5,585 nt of DNA from an uncultured Lysobacteraceae bacterium (GTDB taxonomy: Bacteria; Pseudomonadota; Gammaproteobacteria; Xanthomonadales; Xanthomonadaceae). The notes under the pieces are model-generated. The model ran no database searches, was not told the origin of the DNA, and saw nothing but the letters and a program-made list of their open reading frames with translations. Below, piece after piece: positions 1 through 5,585 of the stretch. A program made the position numbers and the translations under genes. The DNA lies in the NCBI GenBank assembly GCA_946886995.1, contig CAMPJU010000104.1, positions 1-5,585 on the forward strand, read 5' to 3'. Within the stretch, counting starts at the first letter, position 1, and the number at the start of each line of letters is the position of its first letter.

Positions 1-1
1 T

Positions 2-1093
2 CCGCGCCTTCGGGTCGATGTCGACGGTCCCGTCCCCTACGCCATCGCCATCGGAAGAGACCTGCTGGCGGACGGCCACGCCCTCGTCGCCCATGCACGG
101 GGCCGCCACGCACTCCTGGTCACCGACGACAACGTCGCAGCGCTGCACGCGGACCGCGTGGAGTCGGCACTGCGCGCGGCCCGCCCGGACGTGCACCTCG
201 CACGCTTCGTGCTCCCGGCTGGCGAACGCCACAAGACGCTCGCGAACTTCGCGGCCTGCATCGATGCGCTCGCCACGCTGGGTGCCACGCGCGATGCGAC
301 CGTCTATGCGCTCGGCGGCGGCGTGGTCGGCGACCTCGCCGGGTTCGCCGCGGCATGCTGGATGCGCGGCGTCGACGTCGTGCAGCTGCCGACGACGCTG
401 CTGGCGATGGTCGATTCCTCGGTCGGCGGCAAGACCGCCGTCGACCTGCCCGCCGGCAAGAACCTCGTCGGCGCCTTCCATGCACCGGTGGCCGTGCTGG
501 CCGACACCGCAACGCTGCACACGCTTCCCGACCGAGAGCTGCGCGCGGGGTTCGCCGAGACCGTGAAGTACGGCGCGATCGCCGATGCACCGTTCCTCGA
601 CTGGCTGGAGGCGAACGCGGAGGCCCTGCTCTCGCGCGACGACGCCCTGCTCGCCGCCGCGATCGCACGTGCCTGCGAGCACAAGGCGGCGATCGTCGCC
701 CGCGATCCCCGCGAGCACGGCGAGCGCGCACTGCTCAACTTCGGCCACACCTTCGCCCATGCGATCGAGGCCGAATCCGGCTACGCGGCCGATGCCCCCA
801 ACCATGGCGAGGCCGTGGCGATCGGGATGGTCCTGGCCGCGCGGCTGTCCGCGGCGCTGGGCATGGCGCCTGCCGACGATGCGGCGCGGCTCGCCGCGCT
901 TCTGCAACGGTTCGGCCTGCCGGTCGAGCTGCCGGCGGACCTGGCACCCGAAGCCCTGCTCGCGCGCATGCGCCTGGACAAGAAGGCCACCGCGTCGGGA
1001 CTGCGCCTGGTGCTCTGGGAGCGCGCCGGCGCGGCGCGCGTGGTCGCCGGCGTGGACGACGCGGCGGTGCTGGACGCGCTTCGGTCCGCCTGA
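2..1093 (+). CDS. aroB: 3-dehydroquinate synthase, 5' end cut by window edge
   Basis: Catalyses the second step of the shikimate pathway in the cytoplasm: DAHP to 3-dehydroquinate, using NAD+ and a divalent metal. The frame is open from the first bases, and 363 residues are visible. E. coli AroB is about 362 long, so only a few N-terminal residues are missing. Family signatures run in order (numbering from the first visible codon): GGGVVGD, a glycine-rich nucleotide-binding turn (about 105-111); [16 protein letters not shown] and the following [13 protein letters not shown] (about 130-162), the substrate-binding core; GFAETVKYG with Glu186; [12 protein letters not shown] with His249; and [10 protein letters not shown] with His268. 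Glu186, His249 and His268 fit the three metal ligands of the family, so the enzyme looks intact. Translation ends at TGA 1091-1093. In many proteobacteria aroK lies directly upstream; that is not visible here. The start codon lies left of the window. Confidence 0.97.
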   Translation, partial: PRLRVDVDGPVPYAIAIGRDLLADGHALVAHARGRHALLVTDDNVAALHADRVESALRAARPDVHLARFVLPAGERHKTLANFAACIDALATLGATRDATVYALGGGVVGDLAGFAAACWMRGVDVVQLPTTLLAMVDSSVGGKTAVDLPAGKNLVGAFHAPVAVLADTATLHTLPDRELRAGFAETVKYGAIADAPFLDWLEANAEALLSRDDALLAAAIARACEHKAAIVARDPREHGERALLNFGHTFAHAIEAESGYAADAPNHGEAVAIGMVLAARLSAALGMAPADDAARLAALLQRFGLPVELPADLAPEALLARMRLDKKATASGLRLVLWERAGAARVVAGVDDAAVLDALRSA

Positions 1094-1127
1094 CCCCGGC
1101 CGGACCGCCGCGCCCGCCAGGGGACCG
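1082..1127. repeat. Three phased GGACCG hexamers before the WGR gene
   Basis: The hexamer GGACCG occurs at 1102-1107 and 1122-1127, and its reverse complement CGGTCC at 1082-1087. The start positions are exactly 20 bp apart, about two helical turns. The set runs from the last sense codons of aroB to just before the TACAAT box at 1133. Within the same stretch, GGCCGG (1098-1103) and CCGGCC (1125-1130) form a separate inverted repeat. Phased copies on one face of the helix are typical of operators, but the hexamer is GC-rich and could arise by chance in this genome. No known regulator site is recognised. Confidence 0.3.
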
Positions 1128-1132
1128 GCCCG

Positions 1133-1138
1133 TACAAT
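1133..1138 (+). promoter_or_regulatory. Candidate -10 box of a possibly leaderless promoter
   Basis: TACAAT differs from the sigma-70 consensus TATAAT by one base and stands out in an otherwise GC-only intergenic stretch. A start of transcription about 6-8 bases downstream would fall near 1144-1146, only 2-4 bases before the ATG at 1148. That leaves no room for a ribosome binding site, and none is seen: the bases before the ATG are GCGTCCC. No convincing -35 box lies 16-18 bases upstream (around 1109-1116), where the sequence is GC-only, and there is no extended -10 TG. The promoter would therefore depend on an activator or be weak. The call rests on the box and its spacing alone. Confidence 0.45.
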
Positions 1139-1147
1139 GCGCGTCCC

Positions 1148-1402
1148 ATGCGCCTGCTCCTGCAACAACGCCCTGATGGCCGCGAGGCGCCCCGCTTCGT
1201 GCAGCTGATGCTCGAGCGCGACCTCCTGGGCGGCTGGAGCCTGGTGCGCGAATCCGGCCTGATCGGGGGCCGCAGCCAGCTGCGGCGGGAGCAGTTCCCC
1301 GACCAGGCCGCCGCCACCGCGGCGTTCGAGCATGCGCGCGACCTGCAGCTCAGGAAGGGCTTCCAGGTCATGTATTCGCAGGGCGCCGGCGCCCCGCGCT
1401 GA
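1148..1402 (+). CDS. Small stand-alone WGR-domain protein
   Basis: An 84-residue protein that is essentially one WGR domain. The domain runs from about residue 15 (RFVQLMLERDLLGGWSLVRE) through ESGLIGGRSQ to the C-terminal helix AAATAAFEHARDLQLRKGFQ and the closing strand VMYS. The pattern of F/Y-x-x-x-L, a GGW-x-L-V-R strand, a G-x-I-G turn and an alanine-rich helix with RKGF fits the family well. The eponymous W-G-R is S-G-L here, so the signature is degenerate. WGR domains occur in eukaryotic PARPs, where they contact DNA ends, and in bacterial MolR-type proteins. The role of the small bacterial versions is not established, so nucleic-acid binding is only an inference. The ATG at 1148 keeps the whole domain; the next in-frame ATG (1208) would cut its first strand. 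No Shine-Dalgarno is present (see the adjacent -10 box). The gene sits between aroB (54 bp away) and hemE (33 bp away). There is no signal peptide or membrane helix, so it should be cytoplasmic. Confidence 0.85.
   Translation: MRLLLQQRPDGREAPRFVQLMLERDLLGGWSLVRESGLIGGRSQLRREQFPDQAAATAAFEHARDLQLRKGFQVMYSQGAGAPR
1381..1394. repeat. 14-bp perfect palindrome at the end of the WGR gene
   Basis: GGGCGCCGGCGCCC reads identically on both strands and lies in the last codons of the WGR gene (Gly-Ala-Gly-Ala-Pro). In RNA it could fold as a 5-bp GC stem with a 4-base loop. No run of T follows, so it does not qualify as an intrinsic terminator. It may simply reflect GC-rich Gly/Ala codons. Confidence 0.25.
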
Positions 1403-1425
1403 CGCCGTTCCCCGCACCCGCTTTC

Positions 1426-1430
1426 GAGAA
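1426..1430 (+). promoter_or_regulatory. Weak ribosome binding site supporting the hemE TTG start
   Basis: GAGAA ends five bases before TTG 1436. It is a partial match to the AGGAGG core at a workable, slightly short distance, and the only purine-rich stretch in the 33-bp gap. It supports TTG 1436 as the start, because no ATG or GTG lies in frame between the upstream stop (1400-1402) and the conserved HemE N-terminus. Confidence 0.45.
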
Positions 1431-1435
1431 CCGCC

Positions 1436-2518
1436 TTGACCGCACCGCTGAAGAACGACCGCCTGCTGCGCGCCCTGCGCCGCGAACCCGTCGACCACAC
1501 GCCCGTCTGGCTGATGCGCCAGGCCGGCCGCTACCTGCCCGAATACCGCGCCACCCGCGCGCAGGCCGGCAGCTTCCTGGCGCTGGCCCAGAACCCGGAG
1601 CTGGCCTGCGAGGTCACGCTGCAGCCCCTGCGCCGCTTTCCGCTCGACGCGGCCATCCTGTTCTCCGACATCCTCACCATCCCCGATGCGATGGGCCTGG
1701 GCCTGTACTTCGCCGAGGGCGAGGGCCCGCGCTTCGAGCGACCGGTGCGCACGGCGGCGGACATCGCGAAGCTGGCCGTACCGGACATGGAAGGCGAGCT
1801 GCGCTACGTGATGGACGCGGTGCGCACGATCAGGCGCGAACTTGACGGCAGCGTGCCGCTGATCGGCTTCTCCGGCAGCCCCTGGACGCTCGCCTGCTAC
1901 ATGGTCGAGGGCGGCGGCAGCAAGGACTGGGGCCGGGTGAAGGCGCTCGCGCTGAACGAACCCGCGGCGATGCACCGCCTGCTCGGCGTGGTCACCGATG
2001 CCGTGGTCGCCTACCTGTCGGCGCAGCGCGCGGCGGGCGCGCAGGTGCTGCAGGTGTTCGACACCTGGGGCGGCACGCTGTCGCCGGCGATGTACCGGGC
2101 GTTCTCGCTGCGATACCTGCAGCGCATCGCCCTGGAACTGGAACGTGGCGAAGGTGCCGACCGCACCCCGCTGATCCTGTTCGGCAAGGGCAACGCGCCG
2201 CACCTGGAGGCACTCGCCGACACCGGTTGCGAGGGGGTCGGCGTGGACTGGACGGTGACCCTGGACGAGGCGGCACGGCGGGTCGGCGGACGCGTCGCGC
2301 TGCAAGGCAACCTGGATCCCGCGACTTTGTACGCCGCGCCGCCGCAGGTCCGCGAAGCCGTGCGCACGGCGCTCGACGCCTACGCCGCCGGCAATGGCGG
2401 ATCCCGCGAGGGCCACGTGTTCAACCTCGGCCACGGCATGTCGCCGGACATGGACCCGGACCGCGTCGCCGTGCTGGTCGAGGCCGTCCATACACTCAGC
2501 CGGCAGCGCGCGCTCTAG
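1436..2518 (+). CDS. hemE: Uroporphyrinogen decarboxylase, TTG start
   Basis: Removes the four acetate carboxyl groups of uroporphyrinogen III to give coproporphyrinogen III in haem synthesis; a cofactor-free cytoplasmic enzyme. The protein has 360 residues (E. coli HemE about 354). It carries both family signatures: [16 protein letters not shown] (residues 23-38, with substrate-binding Arg28 and Arg32) and [18 protein letters not shown] (144-161, with Tyr155). Asp78 in AAILFSDIL matches the catalytic aspartate of the family, and His333 in [10 protein letters not shown] matches the conserved C-terminal active-site histidine. All key residues are present. TTG is chosen as start because the conserved [16 protein letters not shown] begins at residue 5, an in-frame stop lies at 1400-1402, and no other start codon lies between. 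Translation ends at TAG 2516-2518. No promoter is visible in the 33-bp gap to the WGR gene, so co-transcription with that gene is likely. Confidence 0.97.
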   Translation: MTAPLKNDRLLRALRREPVDHTPVWLMRQAGRYLPEYRATRAQAGSFLALAQNPELACEVTLQPLRRFPLDAAILFSDILTIPDAMGLGLYFAEGEGPRFERPVRTAADIAKLAVPDMEGELRYVMDAVRTIRRELDGSVPLIGFSGSPWTLACYMVEGGGSKDWGRVKALALNEPAAMHRLLGVVTDAVVAYLSAQRAAGAQVLQVFDTWGGTLSPAMYRAFSLRYLQRIALELERGEGADRTPLILFGKGNAPHLEALADTGCEGVGVDWTVTLDEAARRVGGRVALQGNLDPATLYAAPPQVREAVRTALDAYAAGNGGSREGHVFNLGHGMSPDMDPDRVAVLVEAVHTLSRQRAL

Positions 2519-2573
2519 CCGGCGTTCGGTGTCGTTCAACCGGAGTTTCGGGGGCGGCGGGCATCCTGCGGCG

Positions 2574-3359
2574 ATGCGTTCCGTCCTCTTCCTGCTTGCC
2601 TGCCTGTCCGCCGGCTGCGCGTCGCTCGAAAGCCGCACCGACTGGTGGTCGGTGCGCCACGCCGGCAGCGGTGCGGCCGCGGCGCTGCACAGCACCAGCC
2701 ACGTCAACCACGGCAAGCCGCCGGCCCCTGCGGACATCCAGCCACGCGTGCTGCACGAGGCGACGCGCGGCAACGTGTCGATCGTCCTCCAGTACGACGC
2801 GGCGATCGCCGGGGACTGGGCGGGCTCGGCCTGGAAGGTGCAGCGCGAGCTCGACAAGGGGCTCGACTGGCTGCAGCGCCTGGCCGGCGCGGACGGCGCG
2901 CGCGTGGTGCTGACGCTGGTGGACGACGTGCACGCGCGCGATGTCGAGCGCGTGCATCGCGGCGGGCCGCCGGTGGTGGACCTGGTCGTGGCCGCCGGCG
3001 CGGGCGGCGACAGCCAGTCTGCCGTCGTCGGCGAGGCACTGGCGACCGCGCTGCACGAGGCCGCGCACGCACTGTCGCATTCGCTGGAAACGACCCCGTC
3101 GAACCGCTTCGCCGACGAGTACGCGGCGGCACTGGCGCAGGCGTGCTACCTGGTCGACACGCTCCGCCCGGGCGACGTGCTGGCCCTGCGCCTGGCGACC
3201 GCCCATGCGCCGACGGACAACTACGCGATCGCGCAGAGCCGCGCGGCGACGGGGGCGGTCGTGCGCGAGCTGCGCACCCTCGCGCGGGACGAGACGCTGT
3301 CCGCGGACGATCGCGACATGGTCTCGGTCGTGCACGCGCGGTGCGGCATCGCCCGCTGA
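2574..3359 (+). CDS. Predicted lipoprotein with HEAAH zinc-protease-like motif
   Basis: A 261-residue protein of a family I do not recognise by name. It begins with a compact lipoprotein signal: Arg2, hydrophobic VLFLLACLSAG, then Cys15 as the likely lipidated residue. The lipobox S-A-G-C is acceptable though not the ideal L-A-G-C; Ala at +2 would suit outer-membrane sorting. The middle includes a charged region (about 88-130, KVQRELDKGLDWLQRL then a VVLTLVDDV strand). Residues 160-167 are LHEAAHAL, an HExxH zinc motif (His161, Glu162, His165). NRFADEYAAA follows, placing Glu182 17 residues after the second histidine, where gluzincins carry their third ligand. Cys191 and Cys257 could pair outside the cytoplasm. 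ATG 2574 is preferred because it gives a normal signal length; an in-frame GTG at 2529 would add 15 residues before it. No good ribosome binding site is seen for either. Peptidase activity is inferred from motifs only. The gene follows hemE by 55 bp. Confidence 0.8.
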   Translation: MRSVLFLLACLSAGCASLESRTDWWSVRHAGSGAAAALHSTSHVNHGKPPAPADIQPRVLHEATRGNVSIVLQYDAAIAGDWAGSAWKVQRELDKGLDWLQRLAGADGARVVLTLVDDVHARDVERVHRGGPPVVDLVVAAGAGGDSQSAVVGEALATALHEAAHALSHSLETTPSNRFADEYAAALAQACYLVDTLRPGDVLALRLATAHAPTDNYAIAQSRAATGAVVRELRTLARDETLSADDRDMVSVVHARCGIAR

Positions 3360-3369
3360 CGGTGCGTCA
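3357..3369. repeat. Inverted repeat joining the two convergent stop codons
   Basis: TGACG-GTG-CGTCA: the TGA of the lipoprotein gene and the TGA of the minus-strand kinase gene form the outer ends of a 5-bp inverted repeat with a 3-base spacer. The stop codons alone make three of the five pairs symmetrical, so only the CG/CG step is extra. There is no T-run on either side, so it is a poor candidate for a bidirectional terminator. It is recorded because these bases hold the whole 7-bp gap between the genes. Confidence 0.3.
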
Positions 3370-5585
3370 CGCCGCGACCAGCGGCAGGCGGACCTTGAAG
3401 CGCGACCCACGCCCCGGCGCGCTGTCGAGCGTGATGGTCCCGCCCATCGCCTGCACCAGTTCCTGGCTGATCGCCAGGCCCAGGCCGCTACCGCCGAAGC
3501 GTGTGGCCGTGCGTGCGCCCTCGGCCTGCTCGAAGCGCCGGAACAGGCGGGCCTGCTGCGCCTGGTCCATGCCCGGACCGGTGTCCTCCACGACGAAATC
3601 GACGCCATCCGTGCCACCGGCGACCCGCAGCAGGACCGCACCGGCATCCGTGAACTTCATGGCGTTGCCGACCAGGTTGTGCAGCACCTGGCGCAGCCGC
3701 CTGCCATCGCCCACGACCTGCTCCGGCAACGTGTCGCAAACCGATGTCGACCACGCCAGCCCGCGCTGCGCGGCCAGCGGTGCATGCAGGGCGTCCAGCT
3801 CGCCGACGATCGCGCGCAGGTCGAACGGCGCCGCCACCAGCGACAGTCGCCCCGCCTCGACCTGCGCCAGATCCAGCGCATCGTCCACCAGCCGCAACAG
3901 GTGCTTGCCCGCGGCGTGGATGGCCGCCGCCCAGCGACGGTGGCGCGCGTCGGGAAGGTCGCCGACGAGCAGTTCGCTCATCCCCAGCACGCCCGTCATC
4001 GGCGTGCGCACCTCGTGCCCGAACGTCGCCAGGAAGCGGCTCTTGGCTTCCGACGCGGCCTCCGCCACCGAGCGCTCGTGCCGCTCCATGTGCAACTGGT
4101 GCCGTCGCGCGAGTACCGCGCGATGGGCGAAGGCCGCGGCCCCCACCACTGCCAGCACCGACAGGCACCAGCCCGCGACCGCCCAGCGCGTCCGCCACCA
4201 CGGCGGCAGCACGCGGATGCCGATGCGGCGTTCGCGCGCCGCCTGCCCATGGCCGTCGCGCGCGCGGACCCGCAGCACGTGTTCACCGGCCGGCAGGCCC
4301 GCGAAGACCCGCGTGCCGTCCGCGCCCTGTGCCACCCAGTCGCGATCCACGCCGTCCAGGCGCGACCAGTACCGCCGCGCTTCCGGGTCGTCGAAGGCGA
4401 GCAGTCGCGCCTGCACCTGCAGTTCGAGATCGTCCGGCGCCAGGTCCACCGACGTGCCCGCATCCAGCCGGTGCCATCCGCCGGCCCGGCGGACCGACAG
4501 CGCATCGAGCCGCAGTGGCGGCGCGTGCGACGCCGGTGCAGACAGGGCCGTATCCAGCAACATGACACCGCCATCGGCAAGCGCGGCGGCGAGCACGCCG
4601 CGGGCATCCAGCGCGAGCGTCCCGCCGACGAACTCCTGCGTCGACAAGCCGTCCCCGACGCCGAACTTCCGCGCCAGCCGTGCCGCCGGGTCCCAGCGGA
4701 ACAGGCCGCGCGGGGTCGCCAGCCACGGCCGCCCGCGGGCATCCACGCGCAGCCCGCCGGATTCCACCGCCGGGATGCCTTCGCCGGCAGCCACTTCCGC
4801 TGCGACGCGCCACTGGCCACCGCTGCGCTCGTAGCGTGCCAGGCCCTGCAACCGGTGCAACCACAGCGCGCCATCCGGGGCGAAATCGAAGCCATGGATG
4901 CGCGTGCCGCCAACGTCCTCCACGACCATGAACGCGGCGCGGCGCTCGTCGAACCGCAGCAACCCGGCGTCGCCCGCCAGCCAGAGCGTGCCGTCCGCGT
5001 CGAAGCGCAGCGCCTCCGTCTCGCCCCGGCCCAGCACCGGGTGAGCCGCGGCGGGAAATGCGCGGAGCACGCGGCCGGTCGCCAGGTCGCGCTGCTGCAG
5101 GCCGGCGCCGGTCGCGGCGACCCACAGGCTCGCGCCATCGGGCGATGCGAGCAGGTGGTCGACCAGCCCGTGCAGCGTCGGATCCGCAGCGCTGTCGGGC
5201 GACCAGCGCCGCAGGGTTCGGTCCGCACCGAGGTGCAGCAGCGTGCGTCCCGCGCCCAGCCACAGGCCGCCCCGCCCGTCCCGCGCCACCGACTTGATGC
5301 GCAGGCCATGGAGTGCGTCGCGGATGCGTTCCGGCATCGGCAACACGCGTCCGCGCGCACCGATGCGCTGGAGCACGCCTGGCCGGCCGACGACCCAGAA
5401 GCCCCCGTCCCGGGCCGGCACGATGCCCTGGTACAGCTCCCCGGCCAGTCCCTGCGCCGGACCGAGCTGCGCGGCATGGCGCCAGTCCGACCGCAGGTAA
5501 CCGAGCCCGACGCCCGCGACCGGCGTCCACAATGCACCGTCGTCCTGAAGCAGCAGCGCGCGGACCGGCCGCCCGATGCCAGGAC
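3367..5585 (-). CDS. Propeller-type two-component sensor histidine kinase, N-terminus outside window
   Basis: The frame is open to the right edge, so the start lies beyond it; 738 residues are visible (1 = codon 5581-5583). Order: Reg_prop beta-propeller repeats with G-x-[LF]-W cores at Trp 19, 63, 108, 154, 201, 241 and 287 (about 45-residue period), then a last W-less blade preceded by GVGDGLSTQEF; a Y_Y_Y domain (about 399-462) ending PPWW; one membrane helix (about 467-487); a coiled linker; HisKA with FGHEVRTP, phospho-acceptor His523 (codon 4015-4017); HATPase_c with N-box HNLVGNAMKFT (Asn636, Asn640), G1 DTGPGM (667-672), F-box LFRRFEQ and G2 GGSGLGLAI (697-705). It ends 19 residues after GGTITLDSAPG, with no receiver domain, so it is not a hybrid on this side. 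By family architecture the propeller is periplasmic and senses an unknown ligand. All kinase motifs are intact; the usual Ser before the histidine is Gly. No response regulator lies downstream, where the next gene is convergent. Confidence 0.93.
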   Translation of the reverse strand, partial: PGIGRPVRALLLQDDGALWTPVAGVGLGYLRSDWRHAAQLGPAQGLAGELYQGIVPARDGGFWVVGRPGVLQRIGARGRVLPMPERIRDALHGLRIKSVARDGRGGLWLGAGRTLLHLGADRTLRRWSPDSAADPTLHGLVDHLLASPDGASLWVAATGAGLQQRDLATGRVLRAFPAAAHPVLGRGETEALRFDADGTLWLAGDAGLLRFDERRAAFMVVEDVGGTRIHGFDFAPDGALWLHRLQGLARYERSGGQWRVAAEVAAGEGIPAVESGGLRVDARGRPWLATPRGLFRWDPAARLARKFGVGDGLSTQEFVGGTLALDARGVLAAALADGGVMLLDTALSAPASHAPPLRLDALSVRRAGGWHRLDAGTSVDLAPDDLELQVQARLLAFDDPEARRYWSRLDGVDRDWVAQGADGTRVFAGLPAGEHVLRVRARDGHGQAARERRIGIRVLPPWWRTRWAVAGWCLSVLAVVGAAAFAHRAVLARRHQLHMERHERSVAEAASEAKSRFLATFGHEVRTPMTGVLGMSELLVGDLPDARHRRWAAAIHAAGKHLLRLVDDALDLAQVEAGRLSLVAAPFDLRAIVGELDALHAPLAAQRGLAWSTSVCDTLPEQVVGDGRRLRQVLHNLVGNAMKFTDAGAVLLRVAGGTDGVDFVVEDTGPGMDQAQQARLFRRFEQAEGARTATRFGGSGLGLAISQELVQAMGGTITLDSAPGRGSRFKVRLPLVAA

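Noticed and set aside
18..566. Plus- and minus-strand ORFs overlapping aroB (for example 18-566 plus, 120-731 minus)
   Set aside because: All lie within the aroB coding frame region, whose conserved motifs are continuous from end to end. The alternative products are Arg/Ser/Pro-rich without domains.
1137..1208. Overlapping 23-codon ORF beginning MRVPCACSCN, cysteine-rich, in another frame over the WGR start
   Set aside because: Its ATG overlaps the TACAAT box, so it would lie upstream of the predicted transcript start, and its cysteines follow from reading the WGR codons out of frame. No ribosome site is present.
2525..2544. Possible hairpin after hemE (TTCGGT pairing with ACCGGA, 8-base loop)
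   Set aside because: The stem is six pairs including a G-U wobble, and only GTTT follows before GC-rich sequence. This is too weak to call a terminator; read-through into the lipoprotein gene seems as likely.
2529..2573. GTG 2529 as an alternative start of the lipoprotein gene
   Set aside because: It would place about 30 residues, including a Gly-rich stretch, before the lipobox cysteine, whereas ATG 2574 gives a normal 14-residue signal. It cannot be wholly excluded, because neither start has a clear ribosome site.
2496..3647. Minus-strand ORF of 383 codons opposite the lipoprotein gene
   Set aside because: Arg/Ala/Val/His-rich with no recognisable domain, and it also overlaps the kinase C-terminus in another frame. 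It is the antisense shadow of the real genes.
2645..4834. Very long plus-strand ORF (729 codons) spanning the lipoprotein and kinase genes
   Set aside because: It is out of frame with the lipoprotein gene and antisense to the kinase, both of which have clear family motifs. Its product is Arg/Ala/Ser/Pro-rich low-complexity sequence, typical of shadow frames in GC-rich DNA.
5530..5532. TTG as the start codon of the sensor kinase
   Set aside because: The same frame continues to the window edge with sequence that completes a propeller blade (ALLLQDDGALW), so the TTG is an internal leucine codon.

Overview
The window is very GC-rich (about 70% by eye) and almost fully coding, with GC-loaded third codon positions and long antisense shadow ORFs. 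The order aroB - small WGR-domain gene - hemE, together with a beta-propeller sensor kinase, suggests a gammaproteobacterium of the Xanthomonadaceae/Lysobacteraceae type (Lysobacter, Luteimonas, Xanthomonas relatives). This placement is inferred from recalled gene order and composition, not from a search.

Layout: (1) positions 2-1093, plus strand: 3-dehydroquinate synthase (aroB), missing only a few N-terminal residues at the left edge. (2) 1094-1147: a short intergenic region with a TACAAT -10 box so close to the next ATG that the transcript may be leaderless, and three phased copies of GGACCG upstream. (3) 1148-1402: an 84-residue stand-alone WGR-domain protein whose name-giving W-G-R triplet has become S-G-L. 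(4) 1436-2518: uroporphyrinogen decarboxylase (hemE) with a TTG start. (5) 2574-3359: a predicted lipoprotein with an HEAAH zinc-protease-like motif and a well-placed downstream glutamate; I do not recognise its family. (6) 3367-5585, minus strand: a large two-component sensor kinase (periplasmic Reg_prop propeller, Y_Y_Y domain, one membrane helix, HisKA, HATPase_c) running off the right edge. Its stop codon lies 7 bp from the stop of the convergent lipoprotein gene.

How the genes relate: aroB (shikimate pathway, aromatic amino acids) and hemE (haem synthesis) are housekeeping genes sharing a strand, with no direct biochemical link. The WGR gene between them may have its own promoter. The lipoprotein gene could be read from the hemE transcript, since the gap is 55 bp and no clear promoter or terminator was seen. 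The sensor kinase is transcribed towards them and is a separate unit. No response regulator is in view, and the kinase lacks a receiver domain at its visible C-terminus.

No RNA gene, mobile element or CRISPR array was seen, and no intergenic stretch exceeds about 55 bases. The window is mostly ordinary. The parts most worth following up are the uncharacterised zincin-like lipoprotein, the degenerate WGR protein with its possible leaderless promoter, and the nearly abutting convergent junction.
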